64,000 nt of DNA from Acidobacteriota bacterium (GTDB lineage Bacteria; Acidobacteriota; Terriglobia; UBA7540): assembly GCA_902812365.1 (NCBI GenBank), contig CADDZC010000007.1:1-64000 (forward strand). Direction: 5' to 3'. The stretch's first letter is position 1. Each line of letters opens with the position of its first letter. This document shows positions 56,754-64,000 of this stretch, one piece after another. The translations under genes were made by a program, and so were the position numbers. A model generated the notes under the pieces. The model was not told the origin of the DNA. It did not search any database and saw only the letters and a list, made by a program, of their open reading frames with translations.

Positions 56754-57546
56754 GCTCGAGACAAGTCGCCCCGTGTTGACAGGAGAGCGGGTTGTTCCTG
56801 ACGATGAGAATTGTAGAGAGACCTTCTTGGAGCATGTGGCCCGCTATCGCTTTGCACAATCCTTTGTGAGGGGTTTGCGCGTGCTCGATGTGGCCTGCGG
56901 TGTCGGCTACGGGACGGCCATGCTCGCACAGGCGGACGCGAGTGAAGTTATCGGAATTGATATCGACAAGGGAGCAATCGATTACGCGCAGCGGAGATAT
57001 GGAGCGATTGCCGGCGTTCGTTTCGCTCGAGCATCTGCCCTCCATCTTACTGGAATCGTTCGGAACCCTATCGATCTTTGCGTTTCGTTTGAAACTATTG
57101 AGCATCTGGAGGAGCCCGAGAAGTTTCTAAGGGATGTGCGCGAGATCTTGGTTCCTTCCGGACGGCTCATCATTTCGACACCGAACCGATACTTGTACTG
57201 CCCGGGTAACACCGACGGCGTTCACCCTGCCAACCCCTTCCATCGTATCGAATGGAAGGTGGATGAATTCATTTCGTTGCTTTCGGGCTGCTTCGAAGTG
57301 AAAACAGTCTTGGGACAAGTCCTGTGGCCTTTGGGCCGCGCTAGACTCTACCATTGGATGCATCGGACGAAGCGGAAAATTCCCGAACCGCTGCTGACTA
57401 GCCCACTGAGGGTCATCTGGCGTCCTGTGACGAGCTTGGTTCGAGAGGCGACCGTCAGCGATCTTGATCAGCGCAATCGCGTGCGGCCTTATTCACAATC
57501 CGAAATACCGCGGTTCGTAATTTGCGTTTGCAGAAGACGCGATTAG
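56746..57546 (+). CDS. Class I SAM-dependent methyltransferase
   Basis: A 266-residue protein starting with GTG inside the end of the flippase gene. SAM site VLDVACGVGYGTAMLAQADA, acidic loop IGIDIDKGAIDYAQRRYG, motif DLCVSFETIEHLEEPEKFLR and post-motif PSGRLIISTPNRYLY are typical of Methyltransf_11 or Methyltransf_23 proteins in polysaccharide clusters. It probably methylates a sugar or lipid carrier end group. The order flippase then methyltransferase repeats that at 10268-12504. Confidence 0.88.
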   Translation: MCELETSRPVLTGERVVPDDENCRETFLEHVARYRFAQSFVRGLRVLDVACGVGYGTAMLAQADASEVIGIDIDKGAIDYAQRRYGAIAGVRFARASALHLTGIVRNPIDLCVSFETIEHLEEPEKFLRDVREILVPSGRLIISTPNRYLYCPGNTDGVHPANPFHRIEWKVDEFISLLSGCFEVKTVLGQVLWPLGRARLYHWMHRTKRKIPEPLLTSPLRVIWRPVTSLVREATVSDLDQRNRVRPYSQSEIPRFVICVCRRRD

Positions 57547-57623
57547 ACAGGTCCCGAGTCGAAGGGGAGCGTCTTTTGAAGCGTCGAACGGAAGCGGAAC
57601 GGGCATTCGCGAAGCACCGCGCA

Positions 57624-57896
57624 ATGCGAAGCGATTTGGGAGTCTCCATTGCCATACGTACGTTCAATGGGGCGGAGTTTTTCCAGACTCAATTGGAGAG
57701 CATTCTGAGCGAATTTTGCCCTCCGGACGAAATGGCGTTCTGCGATGACGGCTCGACGGATGGCACGGTAGACTTGGCTCAGGAGGTGCTCCATGGCTGG
57801 CCCGGCATTGCGCGCATCTTGCGGAATGAGCGGCGGCTGGGCTACACCAAAAATTTGGAGAGGGCAATCCAGCCTACGACTTTTGAGAAACTCTAG
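57624..57896 (+). pseudogene. Glycosyltransferase family 2, N-terminal fragment
   Basis: From the ATG at 57624: MRSDLGVSIAIRTFNGAEFF, CDDGSTDGTVDLAQEVLHGW, RNERRLGYTKNLERAIQ, a GT-A nucleotide-binding domain with the DDGS motif; the rest of the family is absent after about 85 residues. The frame then turns to unrelated residues and stops at 57896. Confidence 0.8.
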
Positions 57897-58209
57897 CGTG
57901 GGCTTAGTCGATTGCGATGCGCAACGAGCTGACGGTTTATTGTGCCCCATGGGAAGGACGGTGTTACAGTCCCGACCTGAGAGACGGCTGGCTGTCGAGC
58001 GGTCAGCGCGGCCGCTGAGCGGAAGGCATGATATTGGCGTTCTCGGCGCACCACGGCCTTTCGCTGCAGGCTCAAGCCTGTGGCCCTGCTGATCCCCGAT
58101 GGGCGGGGACACGACCACTGGATTGCCTTTTTAGCCCACGCTCTCACCGAAGTCGGGCCCCCCCGGCCAGCCGCTCATGTATTACCGGCGACAGCGGAAC
58201 AATTCGGGT
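57897..58209. other. Degenerate stretch between two glycosyltransferase pieces
   Basis: No frame of clear family text. A short open frame at 57917 (MRNELTVYCAPWEGRCYSPD) ends after 33 codons. Consistent with deletion and decay in the glycosyltransferase region. Confidence 0.35.
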
Positions 58210-58518
58210 TATGACGCCGGCCTCGATAGCAAACGCAGGCGTTGGTTTGCGTGGGGCAGCCGTGGTCACGACCCGGCCGGGGACGGGAGACTGGTCAGGA
58301 ACCGGGAGAACTGCCTGGTCGTGCCGACCCGCGACGTAGCGGGAATGGCAGCCGCAGTTGAGGAATTGATCGAGGATCGGAACTTGCGGCAGCGACTCGG
58401 GAAAGCAGGTTATGCAACTGCCCAAGGGATGTGCTGGGCCAGCGCCTCAGCCGCTTTCGAGGCGGCGTTGTTTCAAGCGATCGCTGAGGCGAATCATTCC
58501 AAAGCAGCGGTGCCCTAA
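58210..58518 (+). pseudogene. Glycosyltransferase family 4, C-terminal fragment
   Basis: TPASIANAGVGLRGAAVVTT RPGTGDWSGTG in one frame and NCLVVPTRDVAGMAAAVEEL IEDRNLRQRLGKAGY in the next together make the GT4 C-terminal domain, so a frameshift lies near 58285. The N-terminal domain and the catalytic E-x7-E part are missing. The family differs from the GT2 fragment before it, so two glycosyltransferase genes have been lost here. Confidence 0.75.
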
Positions 58519-58577
58519 CAGAGACCAACTACTGAACCGGTACTGGAGAAACTAGACTAAAAGATACATACCAGGGT

Positions 58578-59522
58578 TTGGACTTGAACGAGCGGACTTT
58601 TTCGGTTGCTACCATAACCGTGGCGTGGAATGGCTCGACAATTCTTCCCCGACAGTTGCGGGCCCTCTTAGAGCAAACCCGCTCGATTCAGGAAATCATC
58701 GTTGTGGATAACGCGTCTACTGACGATACGCTCACCATAGTAAGGCGTGACTTTCCAAATGTTACCGCCCTTTCAATGCCTGACAATCTTGGGGTGGGAG
58801 GTGGCTTCGTCGCCGGGTTGGAGTATGCTTTCAAAAAGGGACATGATTGGTTCTGGCTGTTTGATCAGGATAGCCAACCCGCCCCGAAAGCCCTCGAAGA
58901 GCTGCTGAAGGCCTTGGAGCAGCTTCCCGAGCAGGCAAGCAAGATCGGTATTCTGGCTTCTCTACCTGTGGATCCCCAATTTGGAGTAGAACACTACGGG
59001 CTCTATTGGCGCGACCGCTTCGTGCCTGTTCCGCCCGAAGAATCGCGCCGACCAATATGCTTCGTTGATTTGGTTATCTCCTCGGGGAGCCTCATCCGGC
59101 GCGAAGCCATTCAAGCGGTTGGCTTTCCTCGCAAGGACTTTTTTATGGATTTTGTAGATCATGAGTTTAACCTTCGGATTCGGCGCGGCGGGTTTCAAAT
59201 CGCTCAAGTTCGTCAGAGCATTCTGTACCATCAGTTGGGACGCACCGCCCTAAAGAAGAGATTTCTCCGCCGCTCTATTCGAATGGTCAGTAGCCAACCC
59301 AGTTGGAGACGCTATTATATGACTCGCAATGAAACCTTCACAGCTTGGCATCTTTTTGGCACGCCTAAATCGAGAGCCTTCTTGGTGCTTCGAATGCTTC
59401 GATGTGCCGTGAGTATTGTATTTTTCGAGGACGAAGAAAGAATTGCAAGCCTACGCATGCACGCACTTGGTTTTTGGCATGGGTTAAATAAGAAGCTGGG
59501 CATCAGACGCACGACGAGTTAG
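58578..59522 (+). CDS. Glycosyltransferase family 2 (rhamnosyltransferase-like)
   Basis: A 314-residue protein from a TTG start at 58578 (a second TTG is 6 bases on). GT-A motifs: VATITVAWNGSTILPRQLRA, VVDNASTDDTL, WFWLFDQDSQPAPKALEELL (the DQDS metal site), and a C-terminal hydrophobic region. It probably adds rhamnose or a related deoxysugar to the repeat unit. A and T content near the start is higher than in neighbours. Confidence 0.88.
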   Translation: MDLNERTFSVATITVAWNGSTILPRQLRALLEQTRSIQEIIVVDNASTDDTLTIVRRDFPNVTALSMPDNLGVGGGFVAGLEYAFKKGHDWFWLFDQDSQPAPKALEELLKALEQLPEQASKIGILASLPVDPQFGVEHYGLYWRDRFVPVPPEESRRPICFVDLVISSGSLIRREAIQAVGFPRKDFFMDFVDHEFNLRIRRGGFQIAQVRQSILYHQLGRTALKKRFLRRSIRMVSSQPSWRRYYMTRNETFTAWHLFGTPKSRAFLVLRMLRCAVSIVFFEDEERIASLRMHALGFWHGLNKKLGIRRTTS

Positions 59523-59662
59523 AACGAGCATGCTCAGCTCGCATGGATAGCATTGTCGCCGATTGACCTGCTGCGTCCAAGAACCATAGTAGTCATCGAG
59601 ATGAAGATGCAGGAGCGCAGCGGAGTCATAGTCGGCAGTCCTAACCAAGGAAAGGACGCGCG

Positions 59663-60430
59663 ATGCCACCTTTAAAAGGGGTCGTCTTAGCTGGTGGAAC
59701 GGGTTCGCGCCTCTACCCGCTGACCCGAGTCACGAACAAGCATCTGCTTCCCGTTTACAATCAGCCGATGATTTTCTACCCCATCCAGACCCTGGTGAAC
59801 GCCGGCATTCGGGATATCTTGGTCGTGACCGGCGGGCAGAATGCCGGAGATTTTCTTCGCTTGCTCGGGAACGGGAAGGACTTCGGCCTTCAGCACATCA
59901 ACTATACGTATCAGGAGGGCGAAGGCGGCATCGCCGACGCCCTTCGGCTGGCCGAGCACTTCGCCGACCGCCAGCCGATCTGCGTCATTCTGGGTGATAA
60001 CATCATCGAGACGAATATCGTGGCAGCCCGGGAGAAATTTGAACGGCACGCTCGGGGCGGCCATATTCTACTGAAGGAGGTGCCAGATCCGCAGCGTTTT
60101 GGCGTGCCCGTCTTGGAAGGGGATCGAATTCTGAAGATAGAAGAGAAACCCCTGCATCCGAAATCCCCTTACGCGGTGATCGGCATTTACATGTACGACG
60201 AAACGGTTTTTGATCGTATCCGCAGGCTGAAACGTTCTGCGCGGGGGGAGTTTGAGATCACGGACGTGAACAATCAATATATCGAGGAGGGAACGCTCTC
60301 CTACAGCGTGTTGGAGGGCTGGTGGACGGATGCTGGCACGTTCGAGTCGCTGTTGCGCGCCAACAACCTGGTGGCCCAGGGTGGCGCCAACCACATCGGA
60401 ACCCCGGCCGCAGCCCGGGGATCAATGTGA
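59663..60430 (+). CDS. Sugar-phosphate nucleotidyltransferase (RmlA-like)
   Basis: A 255-residue protein; AAGGAAAGGA precedes the start. The NTP site is GVVLAGGTGSRLYPLTRVTN KHLLPVYNQPMIFYPIQTL and the metal/product site VILGDNIIETNI, with QRFGVPVLEGD and EIEEKP-type KIEEKPLHPKS. It resembles the short bacterial glucose-1-phosphate thymidylyltransferases and would supply dTDP-sugars for the locus. It is shorter than the 290-residue RmlA of enterobacteria, so the exact substrate is uncertain. Confidence 0.88.
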   Translation: MPPLKGVVLAGGTGSRLYPLTRVTNKHLLPVYNQPMIFYPIQTLVNAGIRDILVVTGGQNAGDFLRLLGNGKDFGLQHINYTYQEGEGGIADALRLAEHFADRQPICVILGDNIIETNIVAAREKFERHARGGHILLKEVPDPQRFGVPVLEGDRILKIEEKPLHPKSPYAVIGIYMYDETVFDRIRRLKRSARGEFEITDVNNQYIEEGTLSYSVLEGWWTDAGTFESLLRANNLVAQGGANHIGTPAAARGSM

Positions 60431-60537
60431 GCGACGAGCGCGGCGAATGGCTGGCTCCGTCCACCGCCTATCGTGATCTCGGCCGGGGGCACCGAGCGGG
60501 GGCAGACAACGGCAGTTGCCGATCGCAACCGACCCAA

Positions 60538-61527
60538 ATGATGGAAACGACCGCTGCAGCCAAGGATGTTGACCTTTCGATTTGCATTCTGACGCGGAGT
60601 CAGCCGCAATTGCTGCCGGAATGTGTGGCGGCGTGTCTGAAGGAGGCGCGGCGGGCTGAGGTCACATTCGAGATCATCATCGTGGACAACGCCTCGGAAG
60701 ATCGGTATCCGGAAAAGCTTCTGGCTCTGTCGCCGTCCATCAGGGTGCTCCGCAATGAGCGGAATGTGGGTTTTTCGGCCGGCAACAATCAGGCGATCCG
60801 CGCGAGCCGTGGACAGTATGTGCTGATCTTGAACGACGACGCGATCCTGCAGGAAGACTCGCTGGGCCTGATGCTTCAGGAGCTAAAATCGGATCCCCGG
60901 ATTGGTGGGGTGGGGCCGCGGCTTCTGAATACTGACGGCACGTTGCAGCGGAATTTCACCCATCTTCGGTTTCCCCATCTTCGAGGAATCATATGCCAAC
61001 TATTACGGATCGAGGCGCTGTTAGATAGGTGTACTCTAACCCGCGATCTGTTCACGTTAAGTCGAAACCTCAATAGAACATCTGAAGCCGATCACCTTGC
61101 ATCAGCTTGCTTCCTTGTCTACCGTCGAGCCATTGAAGCAGTCAATCTTTATGATGAGAGCTTCCACTATTTGTACGAAGATGCTGACCTTTGCTTTCGA
61201 CTAAAGAAGGCGGGGTGGAGGATCGTTTACGTAGCTGAGGCTCGGGTCAGTCATTATAAGTCGTCTTCATGGATGGAACTATCGTGGCTGGAACGTAACA
61301 CGATCGCATTCCAATCGATGCTACGATTCTTCCGCAAGCACAGCCATCCTGTAAGGGTCTTTTTAGTGAGGCTGGCGCTGGCTGTGGTTATGCTGGTGAG
61401 GCTGCCGACCGTAATTCTGCTGAGAACGTGGAAAGCCCGCTCCATCCATGAGGGATTGCGAAGTTCCGTTTCGCCGACGCTCAAGGTCATCTACATGCTT
61501 ATTGCTTATACTGGTACGAAGGTTTGA
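60538..61527 (+). CDS. Glycosyltransferase family 2
   Basis: Family sequence begins at the ATG pair at 60538/60541 (LSICILTRSQPQLLPECVAA); a GTG at 60427, overlapping the stop of the preceding gene, would add 37 unconserved residues. GT-A signature IIIVDNASEDRYPEKLLALS, GFSAGNNQAIRASRGQYVLI LNDDA and FHYLYEDADLCFRLKKAGWR, as in WbbL-like rhamnosyltransferases. A hydrophobic C-terminus (RLALAVVMLVRLPTVILL) may bind the membrane. Confidence 0.88.
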   Translation: MMETTAAAKDVDLSICILTRSQPQLLPECVAACLKEARRAEVTFEIIIVDNASEDRYPEKLLALSPSIRVLRNERNVGFSAGNNQAIRASRGQYVLILNDDAILQEDSLGLMLQELKSDPRIGGVGPRLLNTDGTLQRNFTHLRFPHLRGIICQLLRIEALLDRCTLTRDLFTLSRNLNRTSEADHLASACFLVYRRAIEAVNLYDESFHYLYEDADLCFRLKKAGWRIVYVAEARVSHYKSSSWMELSWLERNTIAFQSMLRFFRKHSHPVRVFLVRLALAVVMLVRLPTVILLRTWKARSIHEGLRSSVSPTLKVIYMLIAYTGTKV

Positions 61528-61588
61528 CGGGTGCGTGTGGGAAAAGGCTGGGACGTGAACAATTGGGTGGGGTAAACCGGTGAGATAG

Positions 61589-62782
61589 ATGAGAATTGGT
61601 GTCGATGCGCGTCCTCTGTCGGTCGGGAGGGGAGGAATCGCCAAAGGTTTGGAAAACCTTCTTGCTGAGCTGCTCCGGATCGATCGCCAGAACGAGTATT
61701 ACCTTTACTCGCACCGTGACTTTAAACAGAGATTCCAGGGAGACAATTGGCGTAAGCGAATTGGATCGCGCTGGCTCTTCTTGCCGGGGACGCTTTGGCT
61801 GCAGACGGAAGGCCGGCGGATGATGATCGAAGACAAATTGGATCTTCTTTGGGGATTTGCTCACCTTCTGCCTCTCCGCCTTCCTGCTGCGATTCACAGA
61901 CTGGTCACCGTACATGATCTTACTTGGCATTTCTATCCCGCTACGATGAAGTTCCACAATCGAGCCTTTCATTTTCTGTTCTTTCGGCCGTCGCTCAGGG
62001 AAGCTGACGTCATCATAACTGACTCCGAATCAACGGCCCGAGATCTGGGTGCCGTGATGAGAGTTGATCGGTCAAGGATTCGTATAATTCCCCTGGGTGC
62101 CGCATCCGAGTATAGGCCCCACGACCCGTCCGCTGCGGCGAACTATATCGCTTCTAAGTTTCAGGTGTCGAACCGATATCTGAGCGCGGTCGGAACGATC
62201 GAGCCCCGTAAAAATTTGACCACCTTGATCGAGGCGATCGCTGATCTTCGAGGGCAGGGCATATTGCGCCATCAGCTTCTTGTCGCCGGAGCGGCTGGTT
62301 GGAAGAACTCCACCCTGGACTCTGCCATTCGGCGTCACGGTTTAACCGCTGAGGAGATCACCTTCCTAGGTTATATCCCCGACGAAGATATGCCCTTGCT
62401 CTACTCGGGCTCGGAGCTCTTTGTTTTTCCTTCCCTTTACGAGGGGTTCGGCCTTCCTTTGGTGGAAGCTATGGCCTGCGGAGTTCCGGTCATCGCTTCA
62501 AATACGTCGTCAGTTGCGGAGATCGTGGGGGACGCGGGAATTCTCGTGTCGCCGAGAGACGCCCGAGGCTTGGCGGAGGCAATTTCACGACTGATCCACG
62601 ACGCCGAGTTGCGGCGCGATCTCCGAGAGAGAGGCTTGCGTCGAGTTCAACGATTCCGCTGGGACGAAGCGGCTCGAAAGATTCTCCGCTTATTTTCCGA
62701 AACCAAATTGCCGGGCCGTAGAGACTACCGCGATGCGCGTCCGATACCTGTCGCCGGGCAGAGTGATCGAGCCACTCTGTGA
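61589..62782 (+). CDS. Glycosyltransferase family 4
   Basis: A 397-residue GT-B enzyme. N-terminal MRIGVDARPLSVGRGGIAKG, then HDLTWHFYPATMKF and SESTARDL; C-terminal donor domain YLSAVGTIEPRKNLTTLIEA, and the catalytic ELFVFPSLYEGFGLPLVEAM ACGVPVIASN, with the E-x7-E pair. Complete and in frame, unlike the GT4 piece at 58210. Confidence 0.92.
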   Translation: MRIGVDARPLSVGRGGIAKGLENLLAELLRIDRQNEYYLYSHRDFKQRFQGDNWRKRIGSRWLFLPGTLWLQTEGRRMMIEDKLDLLWGFAHLLPLRLPAAIHRLVTVHDLTWHFYPATMKFHNRAFHFLFFRPSLREADVIITDSESTARDLGAVMRVDRSRIRIIPLGAASEYRPHDPSAAANYIASKFQVSNRYLSAVGTIEPRKNLTTLIEAIADLRGQGILRHQLLVAGAAGWKNSTLDSAIRRHGLTAEEITFLGYIPDEDMPLLYSGSELFVFPSLYEGFGLPLVEAMACGVPVIASNTSSVAEIVGDAGILVSPRDARGLAEAISRLIHDAELRRDLRERGLRRVQRFRWDEAARKILRLFSETKLPGRRDYRDARPIPVAGQSDRATL

Positions 62783-62832
62783 TGCGTTGGGGCAGGCGGT
62801 GTTCATTTGTTGGCGAAGGAATCTAGGGAGGG

Positions 62833-63888
62833 ATGTTGTCGAGGAGGGGCACCGTGTTGATCCGGTCTAAGGCTCCTTTGCGGTTGAGCTTTGCTGGCGG
62901 GGGGACGGACGTTCGCCCCTTCATGGATCGTGAAGGGGGGTGCGTGCTGAACGCCACCATCACGCGTTACGCCTGGGGCACCTTGGCCAGCCGCGACGAC
63001 GGCCAGATTCGGATCGAATCGGCCGATTTCGAGTCATTGGTTGCGTTCGACACCAAGAGTCAGCCCAACTATGACGGTCGTATGGACCTGGCCAAAGCGG
63101 CTATTCATAATCTGGGCGGACGGGACTCAACCGGGTTTGATCTTTTTCTGCAAACGGACGCGCCGCCGGGTTCGGGTTTGGGATCATCCTCGAGCTTGAT
63201 GGTGGGGCTGGTCGGACTGATGAAGGACTTCAAGAGACTCCCTTTGACCGATTACGAGGCTGCCCATCTGGCCTACACGATCGAGCGGGAGCAGCTCGGC
63301 ATTAAGGGCGGTATGCAGGATCAGTACGCCGCCACCTTCGGCGGATTCAATTTCATGGAATTTTACAAAGACCGCGTGATCGTCAACCCCTTGCGGATCA
63401 GCCGTGATACGATTAACGAGTTGGAACATAATCTGTTGCTCTGCTACACCGGAAAATCGCGGTTCTCCGATCATATTATCGAGGACCAGGTCGACCGGTA
63501 CGAAAAGCAGGAGCAAGCCACCTTGGAGGGCTTATATCGCCAGAAGGAGCTGGCTGTTGAGATGAAGAACGCCCTGTTACAGAGGCGATTAAATGACTTC
63601 GGGGCGATGCTGGGATCCGCTTGGGAGTACAAGAAGAAGATGTCTCCCAAGATCAGCAACGCGATGATCGACGAGATGTATGAGGAGGCCAGGAAGGCCG
63701 GCGCCCTGGGAGGGAAAATTACGGGGGCCGGCGGGGGCGGCTACATGCTCTTCTACTGCCGGTTCGAGTGCAAGCACAAAGTCGCCGAGGCGTTGAGACG
63801 GATGGGGGCTCAGCCCACGGAATTCGGATTCGATTCTCACGGCGTTCAAACCTGGAGAGTTCCCGATGAGTCAGGCCACAGACGGTGA
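62833..63888 (+). CDS. hddA: GHMP kinase, D-glycero-D-manno-heptose 7-phosphate kinase type
   Basis: A 351-residue kinase; a GTG at 62854 is an alternative start. GHMP features: RSKAPLRLSFAGGGTDVRPF, the phosphate loop PPGSGLGSSSSLMVGLVGLM and GGKITGAGGGGYMLFYC at the C-terminal. HddA-like proteins phosphorylate D-glycero-alpha-D-manno-heptose 7-phosphate, starting nucleotide-heptose for capsules or S-layers. A gmhA-like gene overlaps its end, which supports the assignment. Confidence 0.88.
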   Translation: MLSRRGTVLIRSKAPLRLSFAGGGTDVRPFMDREGGCVLNATITRYAWGTLASRDDGQIRIESADFESLVAFDTKSQPNYDGRMDLAKAAIHNLGGRDSTGFDLFLQTDAPPGSGLGSSSSLMVGLVGLMKDFKRLPLTDYEAAHLAYTIEREQLGIKGGMQDQYAATFGGFNFMEFYKDRVIVNPLRISRDTINELEHNLLLCYTGKSRFSDHIIEDQVDRYEKQEQATLEGLYRQKELAVEMKNALLQRRLNDFGAMLGSAWEYKKKMSPKISNAMIDEMYEEARKAGALGGKITGAGGGGYMLFYCRFECKHKVAEALRRMGAQPTEFGFDSHGVQTWRVPDESGHRR

Positions 63889-64000
63889 GGCGCTCGTTCG
63901 CCGCCGCGTTCAGGAAAATATGGCCGTCCAGCAGGCGCTGCTGGCCGATGGCCAGCTGGTCGGCCTGCTGGCGAGGATTGCGGAAGACATGACGGCGGCG
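63866..64000 (+). CDS. gmhA: Probable phosphoheptose isomerase GmhA (3' cut by window edge)
   Basis: The ATG at 63866 lies inside the end of hddA. The 45 visible residues (MSQATDGEALVRRRVQENMA, later LADGQLVGLLARIAEDMTAA) have the helical N-terminus of sedoheptulose 7-phosphate isomerase proteins; the SIS domain is beyond the edge. The identity rests largely on position after hddA. Confidence 0.6.
   Translation, partial: MSQATDGEALVRRRVQENMAVQQALLADGQLVGLLARIAEDMTAA

Overview
The window looks like a chromosomal segment of an Acidobacteriota-type soil or sediment bacterium. The reasons are inference from gene content: Oar-like TonB-dependent receptors with an N-terminal carboxypeptidase-regulatory-like domain, a multihaem cytochrome-TPR protein paired with an ASPIC/UnbV (CRTAC1) protein, periplasmic cupredoxin-like proteins, high GC content, and several decayed genes and IS remnants.

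Left part (1-9503), a stress and energy-limitation block: a truncated universal stress protein gene, a divergent PAS-PAS-PAS-GAF-sigma54 activator, a receiver protein, a STAS-like protein, a Crp/Fnr regulator with FNR-like N-terminal cysteines, a lone cyclic-nucleotide-binding-fold protein, and a phosphoketolase-acetate kinase operon that makes ATP from sugar phosphates without respiration. 9504-13260 is an accessory patch with two IS3-type transposase remnants, a flippase-methyltransferase pair and a ParD-like antitoxin with a nonsense codon.

Respiratory part (13266-23329): a quinol NO reductase (norZ) with a co-directional membrane protein that carries a transposase-type cysteine ribbon, a small unknown protein, a decayed aa3-type oxidase (ctaD fused to the end of ctaE), a monohaem cytochrome-outer-membrane-barrel fusion resembling Cyc2, a cupredoxin-like protein and cytochrome bd (cydAB). 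Six CRP-type palindromes (TGTGA-N6-TCACA, three of them perfect) lie upstream of genes from 573 to 18547. The Crp/Fnr protein at 4428-5144 has the recognition-helix residues expected to read TGTGA, so I infer a local NO/oxygen-responsive regulon.

Middle part (23591-43787): a TonB receptor pseudogene divergent from nikR across a NikR-like operator; an apparent six-gene operon (UspA, TolC, adaptor, RND pump, DUF2892, DUF302); an ECF sigma/anti-sigma pair; proline dehydrogenase; an intact 1126-residue Oar-like receptor; pirin; and an exported amidohydrolase. 43965-48846 holds a membrane-anchored pentahaem cytochrome with TPRs followed by a Tat-exported ASPIC/UnbV protein. Two methyltransferases follow.

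Right part (51580-64000): an exopolysaccharide locus with an export protein, a Wzc-like BY-kinase, a flippase, a methyltransferase, several glycosyltransferases (two of them broken), a nucleotidyltransferase, a heptose kinase (hddA) and the start of a probable gmhA cut by the window edge.
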